A DNA stretch of 64,000 bases. Source: a virus. The DNA lies in the IMG/VR virus record IMGVR_UViG_3300031788_000005, positions 19,068 to 83,067 of that record. The stretch is one strand, 5' to 3'. Made by a program: the position numbers and the translations under genes. The notes beneath the pieces were generated by a model. That model did not search any database. It was not told where the DNA came from and saw nothing but the letters and a program-made list of their open reading frames with translations. This document shows, one piece after another, positions 41,166 through 48,322 of this stretch (its first letter is position 1; the number at the start of each line of letters is the position of its first letter).

Positions 41166-41259
41166 TGGCGGATAAGTAAAGTGCCGACCTCTATCCGTGG
41201 TATTAGCACGAATCACCTGCTTTCAAAGCAGAGGCCATCGCCGGATGGCTAACCTATCC
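41166..41259 (-). tRNA. tRNA-Ser(UGA)
   Basis: Acceptor GGATAGG/CTTATCC, anticodon loop TTTGAAA, class II variable arm, CCA. T-loop GTCGGCA with GG kept in the D-loop. Confidence 0.8.
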
Positions 41260-41262
41260 AAA

Positions 41263-41475
41263 TTATAAAAAATTTATTTTATCTAAATTTATTTTTGGAT
41301 TAATAATAGTTTCCCCAATTTCCGTAGTCGCTAGAAATTTCCTAACTTCTTGGATTTTACTTTTATTACCCTCCCCATATTCAATCAACGCCTGCATGGT
41401 TTGATGTTCACAAATAAATTTTACATCGGAGGGAATATATTTTTCCCATAGTTTTTTAAATTGTTTATATTTCAT
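41263..41475 (-). CDS. Hypothetical protein
   Basis: 70 aa, MKYKQFKKLWEKYIPSDVKF..., unrecognised; lies between tRNA genes. Confidence 0.5.
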   Translation of the reverse strand: MKYKQFKKLWEKYIPSDVKFICEHQTMQALIEYGEGNKSKIQEVRKFLATTEIGETIINPKINLDKINFL

Positions 41476-41608
41476 AATATTCTAATTCAGCTATTCTTCT
41501 GGCCGCTTTTTTATCTACTCGCAAACAACGCCTTCTATGGGTTGTGTCTTTAGATTTTCGCCTTCCAGATATGCCTTTTAAAAAAGATTTACTGCTATAC
41601 GGTTTCAT
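41465..41608 (-). CDS. Small highly basic protein
   Basis: 47 aa, about one third Lys/Arg (GRRKSKDTTHRRRC). Overlaps both neighbours (11 nt and ATGA). Confidence 0.55.
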   Translation of the reverse strand: MKPYSSKSFLKGISGRRKSKDTTHRRRCLRVDKKAARRIAELEYYEI

Positions 41609-41787
41609 AATATTATTGGGTAAATTTTAGATTTGTCTTTCTGCAACTCCTTCCACATCAAAACCTGCTGACAAGCATGAATTCCATCGCGGAAATAACG
41701 TTGGTGGTCGGGATGGGTTTGTGGCAAAAGGATAAATTTATCCCACGCTTCGACAAGACATTGCATTATTTCTTTTTCCTCATTCAT
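41605..41787 (-). CDS. Small helical protein
   Basis: 60 aa from ATG 41787; LPQTHPDHQRYFRDGIHACQQVLM is a recurring phage motif (function unknown). Confidence 0.55.
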   Translation of the reverse strand: MNEEKEIMQCLVEAWDKFILLPQTHPDHQRYFRDGIHACQQVLMWKELQKDKSKIYPIIL

Positions 41788-41791
41788 AAAT

Positions 41792-41864
41792 TGGTGAATC
41801 CTTGATGGCTCACACACCACAAGCGGTTTGCCGCAGTCGTCTTTCTCATTGCAGACGAGGACTC
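41792..41864 (-). tRNA. tRNA-like RNA without normal anticodon loop
   Basis: Acceptor GAGTCCT/AGGATTC, A, CCA; D-like hairpin CGTC/GACG and T-like arm TGGTG/CATCA are present, but the middle hairpin is GCGG-CAAA-CCGC with a 4-nt loop. Confidence 0.4.
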
Positions 41865-41870
41865 GTAAAT

Positions 41871-41957
41871 TGGCGGATAATTACCCTCCTGCCGAGTAAA
41901 CCTTTCGGTTCGCACCGTTTTCGAAACGGGCCTAGAAACTTTTCTAGTTAATTATCC
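41871..41957 (-). tRNA. tRNA-Ser(CGA)
   Basis: Acceptor GGATAAT/ATTATCC, loop TTCGAAA, long variable arm, CCA. T-loop GGCAGGA; D-loop AAAAGTTT lacks GG. Confidence 0.75.
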
Positions 41958-41960
41958 AAA

Positions 41961-42158
41961 TCATTGGTCTCCATCCATTAAAGTTTGTAACGTCAAAGCT
42001 GCTAGATTTGCTTTGGTAGGCCGTTCAATACCGCAGATGGGACACATTTTCCAAGATTTTGGAATATCCCTGTGTAATGAGTCCATCCACCAAGAATAGC
42101 GCCTATTTCCATCAATATATTCATGGAGATATTTAATATGGTCACACCAAGTTTTCAT
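41961..42158 (-). CDS. WK-CPIC family protein
   Basis: 65 aa from ATG 42158: MKTWCDHIKYL...SWKMCPICGIERP. Paralogue of 37806. ATGA overlap with the upstream gene. Confidence 0.6.
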   Translation of the reverse strand: MKTWCDHIKYLHEYIDGNRRYSWWMDSLHRDIPKSWKMCPICGIERPTKANLAALTLQTLMDGDQ

Positions 42159-42358
42159 AAAGCCGCTTGCCAGAATGTATCGACTGCCCCAATCATAGTC
42201 CCTGATAAAACCCAAAAATCACCTTCTGCTCGTGGATATGGATTAGGGATAATCTCTACTTCATGTTCTCCCGCTGACAATGGCACTATGATATCTCGCG
42301 GTAGACGCATTTTAGATGCATCAATTAAATTTAATATTCTAGTCGTAATTACTTTCAT
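42155..42358 (-). CDS. Hypothetical protein
   Basis: 67 aa from ATG 42358; LPRDIIVPLSAGEHEVEIIPNPYPR, beta-rich. Start fixed by the promoter. Confidence 0.6.
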   Translation of the reverse strand: MKVITTRILNLIDASKMRLPRDIIVPLSAGEHEVEIIPNPYPRAEGDFWVLSGTMIGAVDTFWQAAL

Positions 42359-42365
42359 TAATTTA

Positions 42366-42394
42366 AGCTTAACAAATTTTTCATTCAAAGTCAA
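42366..42394 (-). promoter_or_regulatory. Early promoter
   Basis: TTGACT-N17-TAAGCT, 7 nt before ATG 42358. Confidence 0.8.
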
Positions 42395-42403
42395 GAAAAA
42401 AAA

Positions 42404-42478
42404 TGGAGGCTAATCAGGGATTTGTTTCGCCCTGTCTTGTAATTTACGAAATTACTGTGCATACAACACCTAAAAGCC
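42404..42478 (-). tRNA. tRNA-Thr(CGU)-like
   Basis: Anticodon arm GTAAT-TTCGTAA-ATTAC, T-stem CAGGG/CCCTG with a 10-nt loop, CCA. Acceptor GGCTTTT/ATTAGCC has two U-U mismatches. Confidence 0.55.
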
Positions 42479-42483
42479 GAAAG

Positions 42484-42558
42484 TGGAGGACAAGCCGGAA
42501 TTTACATCCGATTCCCAATTTTACCAAAATTGAATTTTATTACATAAACTACAAGTCC
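42484..42558 (-). tRNA. tRNA-Thr(GGU)-like
   Basis: Anticodon arm CAATT-TTGGTAA-AATTG, T-stem TCGGA/TCCGG with loop TGTAAAT, CCA. Acceptor GGACTTG/CTTGTCC again has two U-U mismatches at the same positions. Confidence 0.55.
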
Positions 42559-42572
42559 AAAAAATCATAAAT

Positions 42573-42651
42573 TGGTGCTGCGGACAGGAGTTGAACCTGC
42601 ATTATTCCAATTATGCGCTTCCTCTTTAGGAAAGAGTGCCATTACCGCAGC
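42573..42651 (-). tRNA. tRNA-Arg(CCU)-like, displaced D-arm
   Basis: Acceptor GCTGCGG/CCGCAGC, A, CCA and canonical T-loop TTCAACT. The arm after the acceptor is CTCT-TTCCTAA-AGAG (anticodon-like); a second arm with TTGG sits just before the T-arm. See the related gene at 54814. Confidence 0.5.
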
Positions 42652-42663
42652 GTAAAATCGTGC

Positions 42664-42770
42664 TGACTGTCTGTTGAGTTGGCAATCCCAATTAACGACC
42701 CGACAGCTAGGTGGCTCACTAAACGTGGTGTTCGGTAGCGAATCGAACGCGCCTTTGATATCAGCACAAA
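42664..42770 (-). ncRNA. Folded RNA closed by GTGCTGA/TCAGCAC
   Basis: A 7-bp stem closes about 107 nt holding GTTCG/CGAAC and CTGTC/GACAG (enclosing TTGG-GATTG-CCAA) hairpins. No tRNA fold fits; no gene. Confidence 0.4.
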
Positions 42771-42920
42771 TTATTCGTCGTCCCAACCTTGAGGGACTTT
42801 CTTGCCCGTTTCCTTTTCAAACTGGCGGTGCATTTCGTAACGCACATCACCATCGGCAGGGCCAAAATCAGCGTTGATACGAAACCATTTAAGGTATTCA
42901 AGTTCTGTTGCTTCTTCCAT
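42771..42920 (-). CDS. ADFGPA family small protein
   Basis: 49 aa: ELEYLKWFRINADFGPADGD and ETGKKVPQGW. Paralogue of 37139, here alone behind its own promoter. Confidence 0.65.
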   Translation of the reverse strand: MEEATELEYLKWFRINADFGPADGDVRYEMHRQFEKETGKKVPQGWDDE

Positions 42921-42926
42921 ACTCAA

Positions 42927-42955
42927 ACATTATCATCAATGTCGGATTATGTCAA
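42927..42955 (-). promoter_or_regulatory. Early promoter
   Basis: TTGACA-N17-TAATGT, 6 nt before ATG 42920. Confidence 0.85.
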
Positions 42956-42961
42956 GCGAAA

Positions 42962-43028
42962 TGGAGGAAGGAGCAAATCCCGCCTTTGACACCCCTTTCA
43001 GGGTGCGATGTGTTTAGCAAACACTCCT
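42962..43028 (-). tRNA. tRNA-Phe(GAA)-like, degenerate
   Basis: 67 nt; CACCC-TGAAAG-GGGTG arm and a CCA end, but a 6-nt anticodon loop and weak acceptor. Confidence 0.35.
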
Positions 43029-43038
43029 AGAACCTCGT

Positions 43039-43446
43039 CTAGTTCACCTTCCATTGTTCAAAGTTTTCTGCTAATTTTACATCTGGATGTCTTTTTGAAG
43101 CAGAAAAACTAAGATAAATTTTACTTTTACCGCGAGCCAAATGCAACGGAACAAAATAGACCTTATCATTTGCTGGATAATAAATGGCAAAATAATCTAT
43201 TTTGCCTTCGTAATCTTTGCTTACTTGCTGTCCCTTAATTTTGTAAGTAGATTTTCCATCAAATTCGATGCTGTTATTTACTTTTCGTCCTGTTTTTGTT
43301 TGGATGCGAATTAAATTATTATCGTCTTGAACGATTAAATCTACACCCGTATTTTCTCCAAATGGGAGAAATGCCGTTTTCCCTAATTCCAAAACTTTAG
43401 CTAAAACTTTGGCTTCAGAAATACTTCCTTTGCTTTTTGTGTTCAT
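43039..43446 (-). CDS. PD-(D/E)XK endonuclease, group I intron-associated type
   Basis: 135 aa. SISEAKVLAKVLELG, FGENTGVDLIVQDD...IRIQTKTGR give E, D and QxK of the PD-(D/E)XK fold (PDDEXK_5-like), and VYFVPLH follows. Free-standing within the tRNA array, probably a homing nuclease. Paralogue at 55362. Confidence 0.75.
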   Translation of the reverse strand: MNTKSKGSISEAKVLAKVLELGKTAFLPFGENTGVDLIVQDDNNLIRIQTKTGRKVNNSIEFDGKSTYKIKGQQVSKDYEGKIDYFAIYYPANDKVYFVPLHLARGKSKIYLSFSASKRHPDVKLAENFEQWKVN

Positions 43447-43455
43447 GTCTATCTA

Positions 43456-43464
43456 GTAATACAC
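43456..43464 (-). promoter_or_regulatory. Late-like motif
   Basis: GTGTATTAC, 9 nt before ATG 43446. Confidence 0.4.
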
Positions 43465-43486
43465 TAGACACGTTTCATTGGGAAAT

Positions 43487-43571
43487 TGGTCGCAATGGTG
43501 GGACTTCCACCCACAAAGGTCGGAGATTTTAAGTTTCCATGCTCTTGTATTCGCTGTCAACCCACATTGCG
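43487..43571 (-). tRNA. tRNA-Leu(UAA)
   Basis: Acceptor CGCAATG/CATTGCG, A, CCA; anticodon loop CTTAAAA; T-stem GTGGG/CCCAC with loop TGGAAGT. Confidence 0.6.
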
Positions 43572-43659
43572 TTGAAATTGGTGTGTTCTTTCCCACCGTC
43601 AGCAGCCAAGGGAGCGGCTTTACCAGCCATCCTCGGTATCGTTTTGTGCGAACGTATAT

Positions 43660-43736
43660 TGGTGCGCCCCCTCGGTAATGCTCCGAGTCCTATCGGGTAA
43701 GAGCCGATTGCTTGCCACTATTAGAGCTTGGAACGC
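43660..43736 (-). tRNA. tRNA-Lys(CUU)
   Basis: Acceptor GCGTTCC/GGGGCGC, anticodon arm ATCGG-CTCTTAC-CCGAT, T-arm CTCGG-AGCATTA-CCGAG, CCA. Confidence 0.8.
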
Positions 43737-43742
43737 AGTAAA

Positions 43743-43818
43743 TGGTTGTCGTGACAGGTGCCGACCCTGCTAAATTCTCCATGTAAAGGAGATAATCATG
43801 CCGATGATACTCACGACA
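43743..43818 (-). tRNA. tRNA-Val(UAC)
   Basis: Acceptor TGTCGTG/CACGACA, anticodon arm TCTCC-TTTACAT-GGAGA, D-loop TCGGCA with GG, T-loop GTCGGCA, CCA. Confidence 0.85.
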
Positions 43819-43824
43819 GTAAAA

Positions 43825-43899
43825 TGGATGCCTGTGATGGTGCTGCCCCATCGCCTCGACTTTCAGAGAGTCGCGAACTACTGTTATTCAGAACAGGCA
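43825..43899 (-). tRNA. tRNA-Gln(CUG)
   Basis: Acceptor TGCCTGT/ACAGGCA, anticodon arm CGACT-CTCTGAA-AGTCG, T-loop GGCAGCA, CCA. Confidence 0.8.
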
Positions 43900-43905
43900 A
43901 TAAAA

Positions 43906-44076
43906 TTACTTTTCTTGTAATGATTCAGAATGACCGCATTGTGGACATTTCCAACATCTAACAAGTTTTCCTTCTGAATAATGAGTGTATTCTGTTTTAA
44001 TATTTTCATCAACAAAATCAACAGACTCACCCAATTTTAAATTAATTTTGCAGTATTTACATTTTTTATTTTTCAT
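43906..44076 (-). CDS. Zinc-ribbon protein
   Basis: 56 aa. KCKYCK at the start and CWKCPQCGH near the end form a four-Cys ribbon. Confidence 0.6.
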   Translation of the reverse strand: MKNKKCKYCKINLKLGESVDFVDENIKTEYTHYSEGKLVRCWKCPQCGHSESLQEK

Positions 44077-44200
44077 AAATTTAAAATCTCAACAAAAAGG
44101 TTAATTCTTCGCTGAGAATCCAAGGTATATTACTACCCTTGAAAACCCCTATGGTGCACTTTAACCATTCCCCTTGCAAAAAGAACAAGCGTTAAGGGTA

Positions 44201-44362
44201 CTAAATCTCTCTAATCCACTCCGTAACTGGAATAAATTTTTCACATTTACAATTAGGACATTTTTTAAAAACCTCGTCTAAATTAAAAATCTCAGAACAT
44301 CCTATGCATTTTTTGAAATTTTGCAATCTTGGTTTAATTTTGTAATAATCTTTGATTTTCAT
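44201..44362 (-). CDS. Zinc-ribbon protein
   Basis: 53 aa. KCIGCSEIF and KCPNCKCEKF give a four-Cys ribbon; between tRNA genes. Confidence 0.6.
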   Translation of the reverse strand: MKIKDYYKIKPRLQNFKKCIGCSEIFNLDEVFKKCPNCKCEKFIPVTEWIREI

Positions 44363-44366
44363 AAAA

Positions 44367-44441
44367 TGGAGCCAAGCCTCGGTAATGCTCCGAGTTCTCT
44401 CGATTACAAGTCGAGTGCATCACTTTGTATGCTTGCAAGGC
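44367..44441 (-). tRNA. tRNA-Thr(UGU)
   Basis: Acceptor GCCTTGC/GCTTGGC (one mismatch), anticodon arm CTCGA-CTTGTAA-TCGAG, T-loop AGCATTA, D-loop ACAAAGTG without GG, CCA. Confidence 0.8.
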
Positions 44442-44446
44442 GAAAT

Positions 44447-44522
44447 TGGTGCATCCTGTCGGAACTGCCCCGACATCCCATTCCTTAAGAGGGAAGGCTC
44501 TATCTCGCTGAGTTAAGGATGC
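44447..44522 (-). tRNA. tRNA-Lys(CUU), second copy
   Basis: Acceptor GCATCCT/AGGATGC, loop CTCTTAA on a TTCC/GGAA stem, T-arm GTCGG-GGCAGTT-CCGAC, CCA. Confidence 0.75.
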
Positions 44523-44537
44523 AAAATTATTAATATA

Positions 44538-44747
44538 TTATTTAATTTCTAAATTATCTAGAACTTCTATTAGTTTAACATCCAAAATTTGGGCATCATC
44601 TTCTGTTAGAGAGCGGTCATAAATCAAACCTTTCGTAGGAGAACCGTATCTCCAATCTTTCCAGTATTTTTTACCATCTCTATCTTGCCAAATTGTTGTT
44701 CCACCGTCACGAATTGTATTAATTTTCTTAACCAAAATTTCTTGCAT
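44538..44747 (-). CDS. Hypothetical protein
   Basis: 69 aa, Trp-rich (IWQDRDGKKYWKDWRYG), helical C-terminus. Unrecognised; own promoter. Confidence 0.6.
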   Translation of the reverse strand: MQEILVKKINTIRDGGTTIWQDRDGKKYWKDWRYGSPTKGLIYDRSLTEDDAQILDVKLIEVLDNLEIK

Positions 44748-44753
44748 ATTTTT

Positions 44754-44782
44754 ATTATGAATGAAGTTTAGATTTTTGTCAA
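44754..44782 (-). promoter_or_regulatory. Early promoter
   Basis: TTGACA-N17-CATAAT, 6 nt before ATG 44747. Confidence 0.85.
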
Positions 44783-44791
44783 GGAGAAAAA

Positions 44792-44866
44792 TGGTCCCAG
44801 TAGAAGAAATTGCATCTTTAACTCCGAATGACTTATGAAATCACCGTTCCACTCTGGATTACTGGG
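44792..44866 (-). tRNA. tRNA-Met/Ile2(CAU)
   Basis: Acceptor CCCAGTA/TACTGGG, loop TTCATAA, T-loop TGCAATT, CCA. Confidence 0.75.
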
Positions 44867-44871
44867 AAAAA

Positions 44872-44947
44872 TGGTGGACATTTCGTGTTACGCTCACGAC
44901 TTTCAACTTTTTCAGAGTTGCACTTTCACTAGATTAGTTTAATGTCC
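44872..44947 (-). tRNA. tRNA-Phe(GAA)
   Basis: Acceptor GGACATT/AATGTCC, anticodon arm CAACT-CTGAAAA-AGTTG, T-arm TCGTG-AGCGTAA-CACGA, CCA. Confidence 0.85.
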
Positions 44948-45340
44948 TTAAATTTTTAATTTATTTTCTATTTGGTCAAGATGTTTTCCCATAAATACTA
45001 GGATTTTATGAGATTGCTCTCTTGCAGCTTTCCATTTTAGTAAATCTTTTGGCTGAACATAACCCTTAGTTTCTACTCTTAAAATTTTATTGGAATTAGT
45101 TAAAATATCAAAATCTACTAAATAAGAATGTTTTTTGTTATCTTCACCAATATAAGGAATTCTTAATTTGGATTTACTCCAATCTAATATCATTCCTTTT
45201 TCTTTTAGTTTATCAAAAATAATACAAGCTCGATACTCATAAGACCCCTGTACTCGAATATTATTATATGTAAGCCATTTCGTTGTTCCACCAGAAACTT
45301 CTAAATTACCAGAAGAAAACATCTTTTTATTGGTAGCCAT
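44948..45340 (-). CDS. PD-(D/E)XK nuclease, probably homing
   Basis: 130 aa. ACIIFDKLKEKG, YLVDFDIL...ILRVETKGYVQPKDLLKWKAARE gives the D...ExK core. Begins inside the 3' end of tRNA-Arg (45331-45406) and ends next to tRNA-Phe, so it fills the gap between two tRNAs exactly. Confidence 0.7.
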   Translation of the reverse strand: MATNKKMFSSGNLEVSGGTTKWLTYNNIRVQGSYEYRACIIFDKLKEKGMILDWSKSKLRIPYIGEDNKKHSYLVDFDILTNSNKILRVETKGYVQPKDLLKWKAAREQSHKILVFMGKHLDQIENKLKI

Positions 45341-45406
45341 ACTCGGAATCCCACCGAGAACTAAGGATTAGAAGTCCCCTATGATATGTATTTTCACCAT
45401 ACGGCC
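45331..45406 (-). tRNA. tRNA-Arg(UCU)
   Basis: Acceptor GGCCGTA/TATGGCT, anticodon arm GGGGA-CTTCTAA-TCCTT, D-loop AAATACATA, T-arm CTCGG-TGGGATT-CCGAG, CCA. Its last 10 nt contain the ATG of the nuclease gene. Confidence 0.75.
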
Positions 45407-45417
45407 AGAAATTATGA

Positions 45418-45497
45418 TGGCATCCCATTTAGGAACACCACCAAACCCAAAGGCTCTATTGCAGAGTCAAATGCAAGGAAGAGTTACTGCGGAAGAT
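45418..45497 (-). tRNA. tRNA-like, anticodon uncertain
   Basis: CCA end and T-like arm TTTGG-TGGTGTT-CCTAA; arm GACTC-TGCAATA-GAGCC would read CAA but lacks U33. Acceptor poor. Confidence 0.3.
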
Positions 45498-45498
45498 A

Positions 45499-45589
45499 TG
45501 GTCGGTCTGCGGCGTAACGCTCGCCGTCTAGCTTATTAGGCAGTACCTGCGCCCAAGGCAGGTGGGTTCACTTTTTCCCTACAGACCGA
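45499..45589 (-). tRNA. tRNA-Pro(UGG)
   Basis: Acceptor TCGGTCT/AGACCGA, anticodon arm CCTGC-CTTGGGC-GCAGG, T-arm CGGCG-AGCGTTA-CGCCG, CCA. Long region between anticodon and T-arms. Its 5' part is also read as the C-terminus of the HNH gene above. Confidence 0.75.
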
Positions 45590-46528
45590 TAAATTTGTTT
45601 TTCTAAAAATCAATTGATTTGAACCCAGAAAATCGGCCACAGATTTAGCTGCTGTTAGTTCGTCATTAAATCTTTTTGAAAATTGTATTTTTCCTTGTTT
45701 TTTAACATTAGCAATCCATTTATTCCTAGACGAACTAAACGAAACATAAAGATATTTAGATGGAAAAACACGACTTATAGGTGTGATTTTTTTAATCCTG
45801 TTTCGTCTTGAAAATCTGGAAATATTTTTCCAATCTATGTTATAATAGACGCACCATTTACGTAGGGTATTATCACTTATATTATATTGTTTAGCAATAG
45901 TTAAAATGGGATGTATCTTAATTAGAGCAATCAAATCCTCTTTGGATGGTCTTCTCTGCTTTCTTCGGTTTTCATTAGAGCAAATAGCACATATATCATT
46001 GTTAGAGTATCCTTTTGATGGTTTCCCACACTCCTTACAAAAATAATATTTTTTATGTTTTTTCCCTGCAAATGTTGATGTCTGACTATGACAATTTGGA
46101 CAAAGAAATTCAAGATTTTCAATTCTATCATCGTCAGAAACTCCATTTTTATGTTCTAATTGTAAGGAAAGTTTCAAATTATTCCATTGTCCTTCATTTG
46201 AGCACTTTGAGCATTTATAAGGCAATAAATTAAATTTAATTAAATATTTTTTAGTACTTACGCGTTTGTGTGGAGAATGTTCCACTAATCTAGTTAAAAA
46301 CTCGTCCTTTGAAACTTCTTTAGTTAATATCGAAGAATGAAGTCTGTTTAGAAAATGGGAAGAGTCTATATTTAGTTCCTTAATTCTATTTTTACAGGTT
46401 ACATAGTTTCCACCTTTATTTTCCATCCCAAAAAACTTTAACACTTGGGACATTGTTTGGCTTGTAAGAATTAGTTTCTTAAAATCTGGTTCTGGATATG
46501 ACCATATGATACTTGTTCTTTTTCGCAT
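45536..46528 (-). CDS. HNH homing endonuclease with AP2-like tail
   Basis: 330 aa from ATG 46528. Order: N-terminal HTH-like region, LQLEHKNGVSDDDRIENLEFLCPNCHSQT (HNH), a CKEC...CAIC zinc finger, a second HTH (IAKQYNISDNTLRKWC), and an AP2-like strand block (SRNKWIANVKKQGK...). The last 18 codons are tRNA-Pro sequence. Same architecture as 53182. Start fixed by the late-like motif. Confidence 0.85.
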   Translation of the reverse strand: MRKRTSIIWSYPEPDFKKLILTSQTMSQVLKFFGMENKGGNYVTCKNRIKELNIDSSHFLNRLHSSILTKEVSKDEFLTRLVEHSPHKRVSTKKYLIKFNLLPYKCSKCSNEGQWNNLKLSLQLEHKNGVSDDDRIENLEFLCPNCHSQTSTFAGKKHKKYYFCKECGKPSKGYSNNDICAICSNENRRKQRRPSKEDLIALIKIHPILTIAKQYNISDNTLRKWCVYYNIDWKNISRFSRRNRIKKITPISRVFPSKYLYVSFSSSRNKWIANVKKQGKIQFSKRFNDELTAAKSVADFLGSNQLIFRKTNLSVCREKVNPPALGAGTA

Positions 46529-46535
46529 ATAGTAT

Positions 46536-46544
46536 ATTATACAC
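46536..46544 (-). promoter_or_regulatory. Late promoter motif
   Basis: GTGTATAAT, 7 nt before ATG 46528. Confidence 0.6.
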
Positions 46545-46584
46545 GAATAATGGTGAACTATGAAGTAGGGGTTCGATATAAATT

Positions 46585-46677
46585 TGGCAGCCCCGATTCG
46601 ATTTGCACGAATGATGTTTATATTTCGGTTCCAAAGACCGACGCGTTCGACTACTCCGCCACGGGGCAATAAAATTT
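46585..46677 (-). tRNA. tRNA-Gln(UUG)
   Basis: Acceptor GCCCCG/CGGGGC, anticodon arm TCGGT-CTTTGGA-ACCGA, D-loop GAGTAGTCGAA (canonical form has GG), T-arm ATTCG-TGCAAAT-CGAAT; CCA-like end TGCCA. Confidence 0.7.
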
Positions 46678-46745
46678 CGGGAGCAACGTGTTACTAAACT
46701 AATCTAGTAGACATGACCCCCATCACCATAAAGGTGAGAAGTAAA

Positions 46746-46952
46746 TTAATCTTGTGGAAACAAAAATTTCGCAAGAGAATCGTTATGCTCGTTGACGATT
46801 GTGTTAGCGTGGTCTGGCCACATTGCTTTTCCGAGAGTTACTTCATCTGGAAATCCAAGACATTTAACAACGTCCGCAACATCGTAATCAGTACCGCGTT
46901 TAACGATTCGAACGCCCCATTTGTTATGACGGAAATATTGGTCGTTGGTCAT
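46746..46952 (-). CDS. Hypothetical protein
   Basis: 68 aa; MTNDQYFRHNKWGVRIV..., unrecognised. Confidence 0.55.
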   Translation of the reverse strand: MTNDQYFRHNKWGVRIVKRGTDYDVADVVKCLGFPDEVTLGKAMWPDHANTIVNEHNDSLAKFLFPQD

Positions 46953-46954
46953 CT

Positions 46955-47458
46955 TTATTTTTTAATAGGAAATTCCAAACAAACCTCTCCTCTATCAGAA
47001 TAGTATGCTCCATCTGTAATTGACGCCTTAGATTTGTAAGCTTTTTTCTTGGAACGGTCATTCAAAAACTCAGCCAAGCATTTTTCATTATGTAAATGAT
47101 ATTGTTTATCTATCCCATCTGGACCTTTTAGGGTAGCAGCAATGGAATCTTCCTTGTCGTCTTTATCTTTGGTGTCGATTGGACGTTTACAGTTGTCACA
47201 AATTGTTTGGATTTTTGCCTCAGCAGTATAAGAAGCGACTGCACTTTTTTGAGTTTCCATTTTCTTGTTGATAAACGACGCCATACAAGCCATATCACAA
47301 AATTCATGTTGTTTTTTATAAGTGGCACCATTTGCTTCTGGCTCGCTAAGAAGAGCAACAGATATGTTTTTATGACCTTCTGGATAATGTTGGCCGAGTT
47401 CAGCGCCGCATTGGTCACACGCAACTACTTGTCTCGCGAAAGATTCTAAATTATTCAT
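46955..47458 (-). CDS. Cys-rich zinc protein, late
   Basis: 167 aa from ATG 47458. Two Cys clusters (CDQCG...CDMAC and CDNCKRPI...CLAEF) separated by about 70 aa look like duplicated treble-clef-type fingers. Late motif upstream. Confidence 0.65.
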   Translation of the reverse strand: MNNLESFARQVVACDQCGAELGQHYPEGHKNISVALLSEPEANGATYKKQHEFCDMACMASFINKKMETQKSAVASYTAEAKIQTICDNCKRPIDTKDKDDKEDSIAATLKGPDGIDKQYHLHNEKCLAEFLNDRSKKKAYKSKASITDGAYYSDRGEVCLEFPIKK

Positions 47459-47467
47459 ACAACAAGT

Positions 47468-47474
47468 ATTACAC
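47468..47474 (-). promoter_or_regulatory. Late promoter motif
   Basis: GTGTAAT, 9 nt before ATG 47458. Confidence 0.6.
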
Positions 47475-47569
47475 GCAAAAATACCCAAATAAAAAGAAAA
47501 AATCATACATTATTACCATTTTTGTGCATAATATATTGAATTGAAAATGATACCGACTAACCGTTTTAG

Positions 47570-47633
47570 CCGTCCTTATGTGCTCCTAAGAAGAGTGTCT
47601 CTGTTTATCAGTTTCAATTCACCATAAGGGCGG
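47570..47633 (+). promoter_or_regulatory. Hairpin sequestering a ribosome-binding site
   Basis: CCGTCCTTATG (47570-47580) pairs with CATAAGGGCGG (47623-47633), an 11-bp stem with one G-U that buries AAGGGCGG just upstream of ATG 47639. Confidence 0.65.
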
Positions 47634-47638
47634 TAATT

Positions 47639-48322
47639 ATGATTTTTAACGACCTGCCAAAAACCTTCGGAATATATAAATTTACCAACAAAATAAATGG
47701 TCGCATCTATATTGGTAAGTCTAATAATCTTCGGTATAGAATAAAACACCATTTAAGAAAAAGTGCTAATCAAGTAATAGATAGAGCTATAAAAAAATAT
47801 GGATTAGATAATTTTGATATTGAAATTATTGATACATTTGAAAATATTGACAATACGGAACTTCTAGCTTTAGAGACTTCGTATATTGAATATTTTGAAT
47901 CTTTGGTTGGTCAAAATGGATATAACATTTGCCTGTTTGGTTTGAATAATACAGGGTGTAAAGTTTCAAATGAAACTAAATATAAAATAAGCATCGCACA
48001 TTTTGGAAAAAAACTTTCTCAAGAACATCGTCGTAAAATTAGTTTAAGTAGTTTGGGTAGAAAGGCTTCGGAAGAAACAAAAATCAAAATATCCATATCC
48101 CGTTTAGGAGATAAAAATCCTAATAAAAAATGGAAAGCCTATGGAAATCCGACTTTTAACAAAAACATATATCATTTCCAAAACCGAATAACTAATGAAA
48201 CTTTTACCGGCTATCAATATGATTTTTATACAAAATACAATCTACGCTCAACAAATGTAAATAGAATTATAAGTGGTAAAGACAAATCATTTAAAAATTG
48301 GATATTTTTAGGCCGTCTTTAA
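47639..48322 (+). CDS. GIY-YIG homing endonuclease with NUMOD3 repeats
   Basis: 227 aa. FGIYKFTNKINGRIYIGKS (GIY-YIG), RYRIKHH (catalytic Arg) and ETSYIEYFE (Glu). Then NUMOD3-like units (HRRKISLSSLGRKASEE, KIKISISRLG) and a C-terminal DNA-binding repeat. Its RBS is hidden in a hairpin, as known for T4 I-TevI mRNA. Ends 15 nt into the 2H gene on the other strand. Confidence 0.88.
   Translation: MIFNDLPKTFGIYKFTNKINGRIYIGKSNNLRYRIKHHLRKSANQVIDRAIKKYGLDNFDIEIIDTFENIDNTELLALETSYIEYFESLVGQNGYNICLFGLNNTGCKVSNETKYKISIAHFGKKLSQEHRRKISLSSLGRKASEETKIKISISRLGDKNPNKKWKAYGNPTFNKNIYHFQNRITNETFTGYQYDFYTKYNLRSTNVNRIISGKDKSFKNWIFLGRL

Noticed and set aside
42565-42786. 73-aa minus-strand ORF
   Set aside because: It spans a tRNA and a folded RNA; the translation has no protein character.
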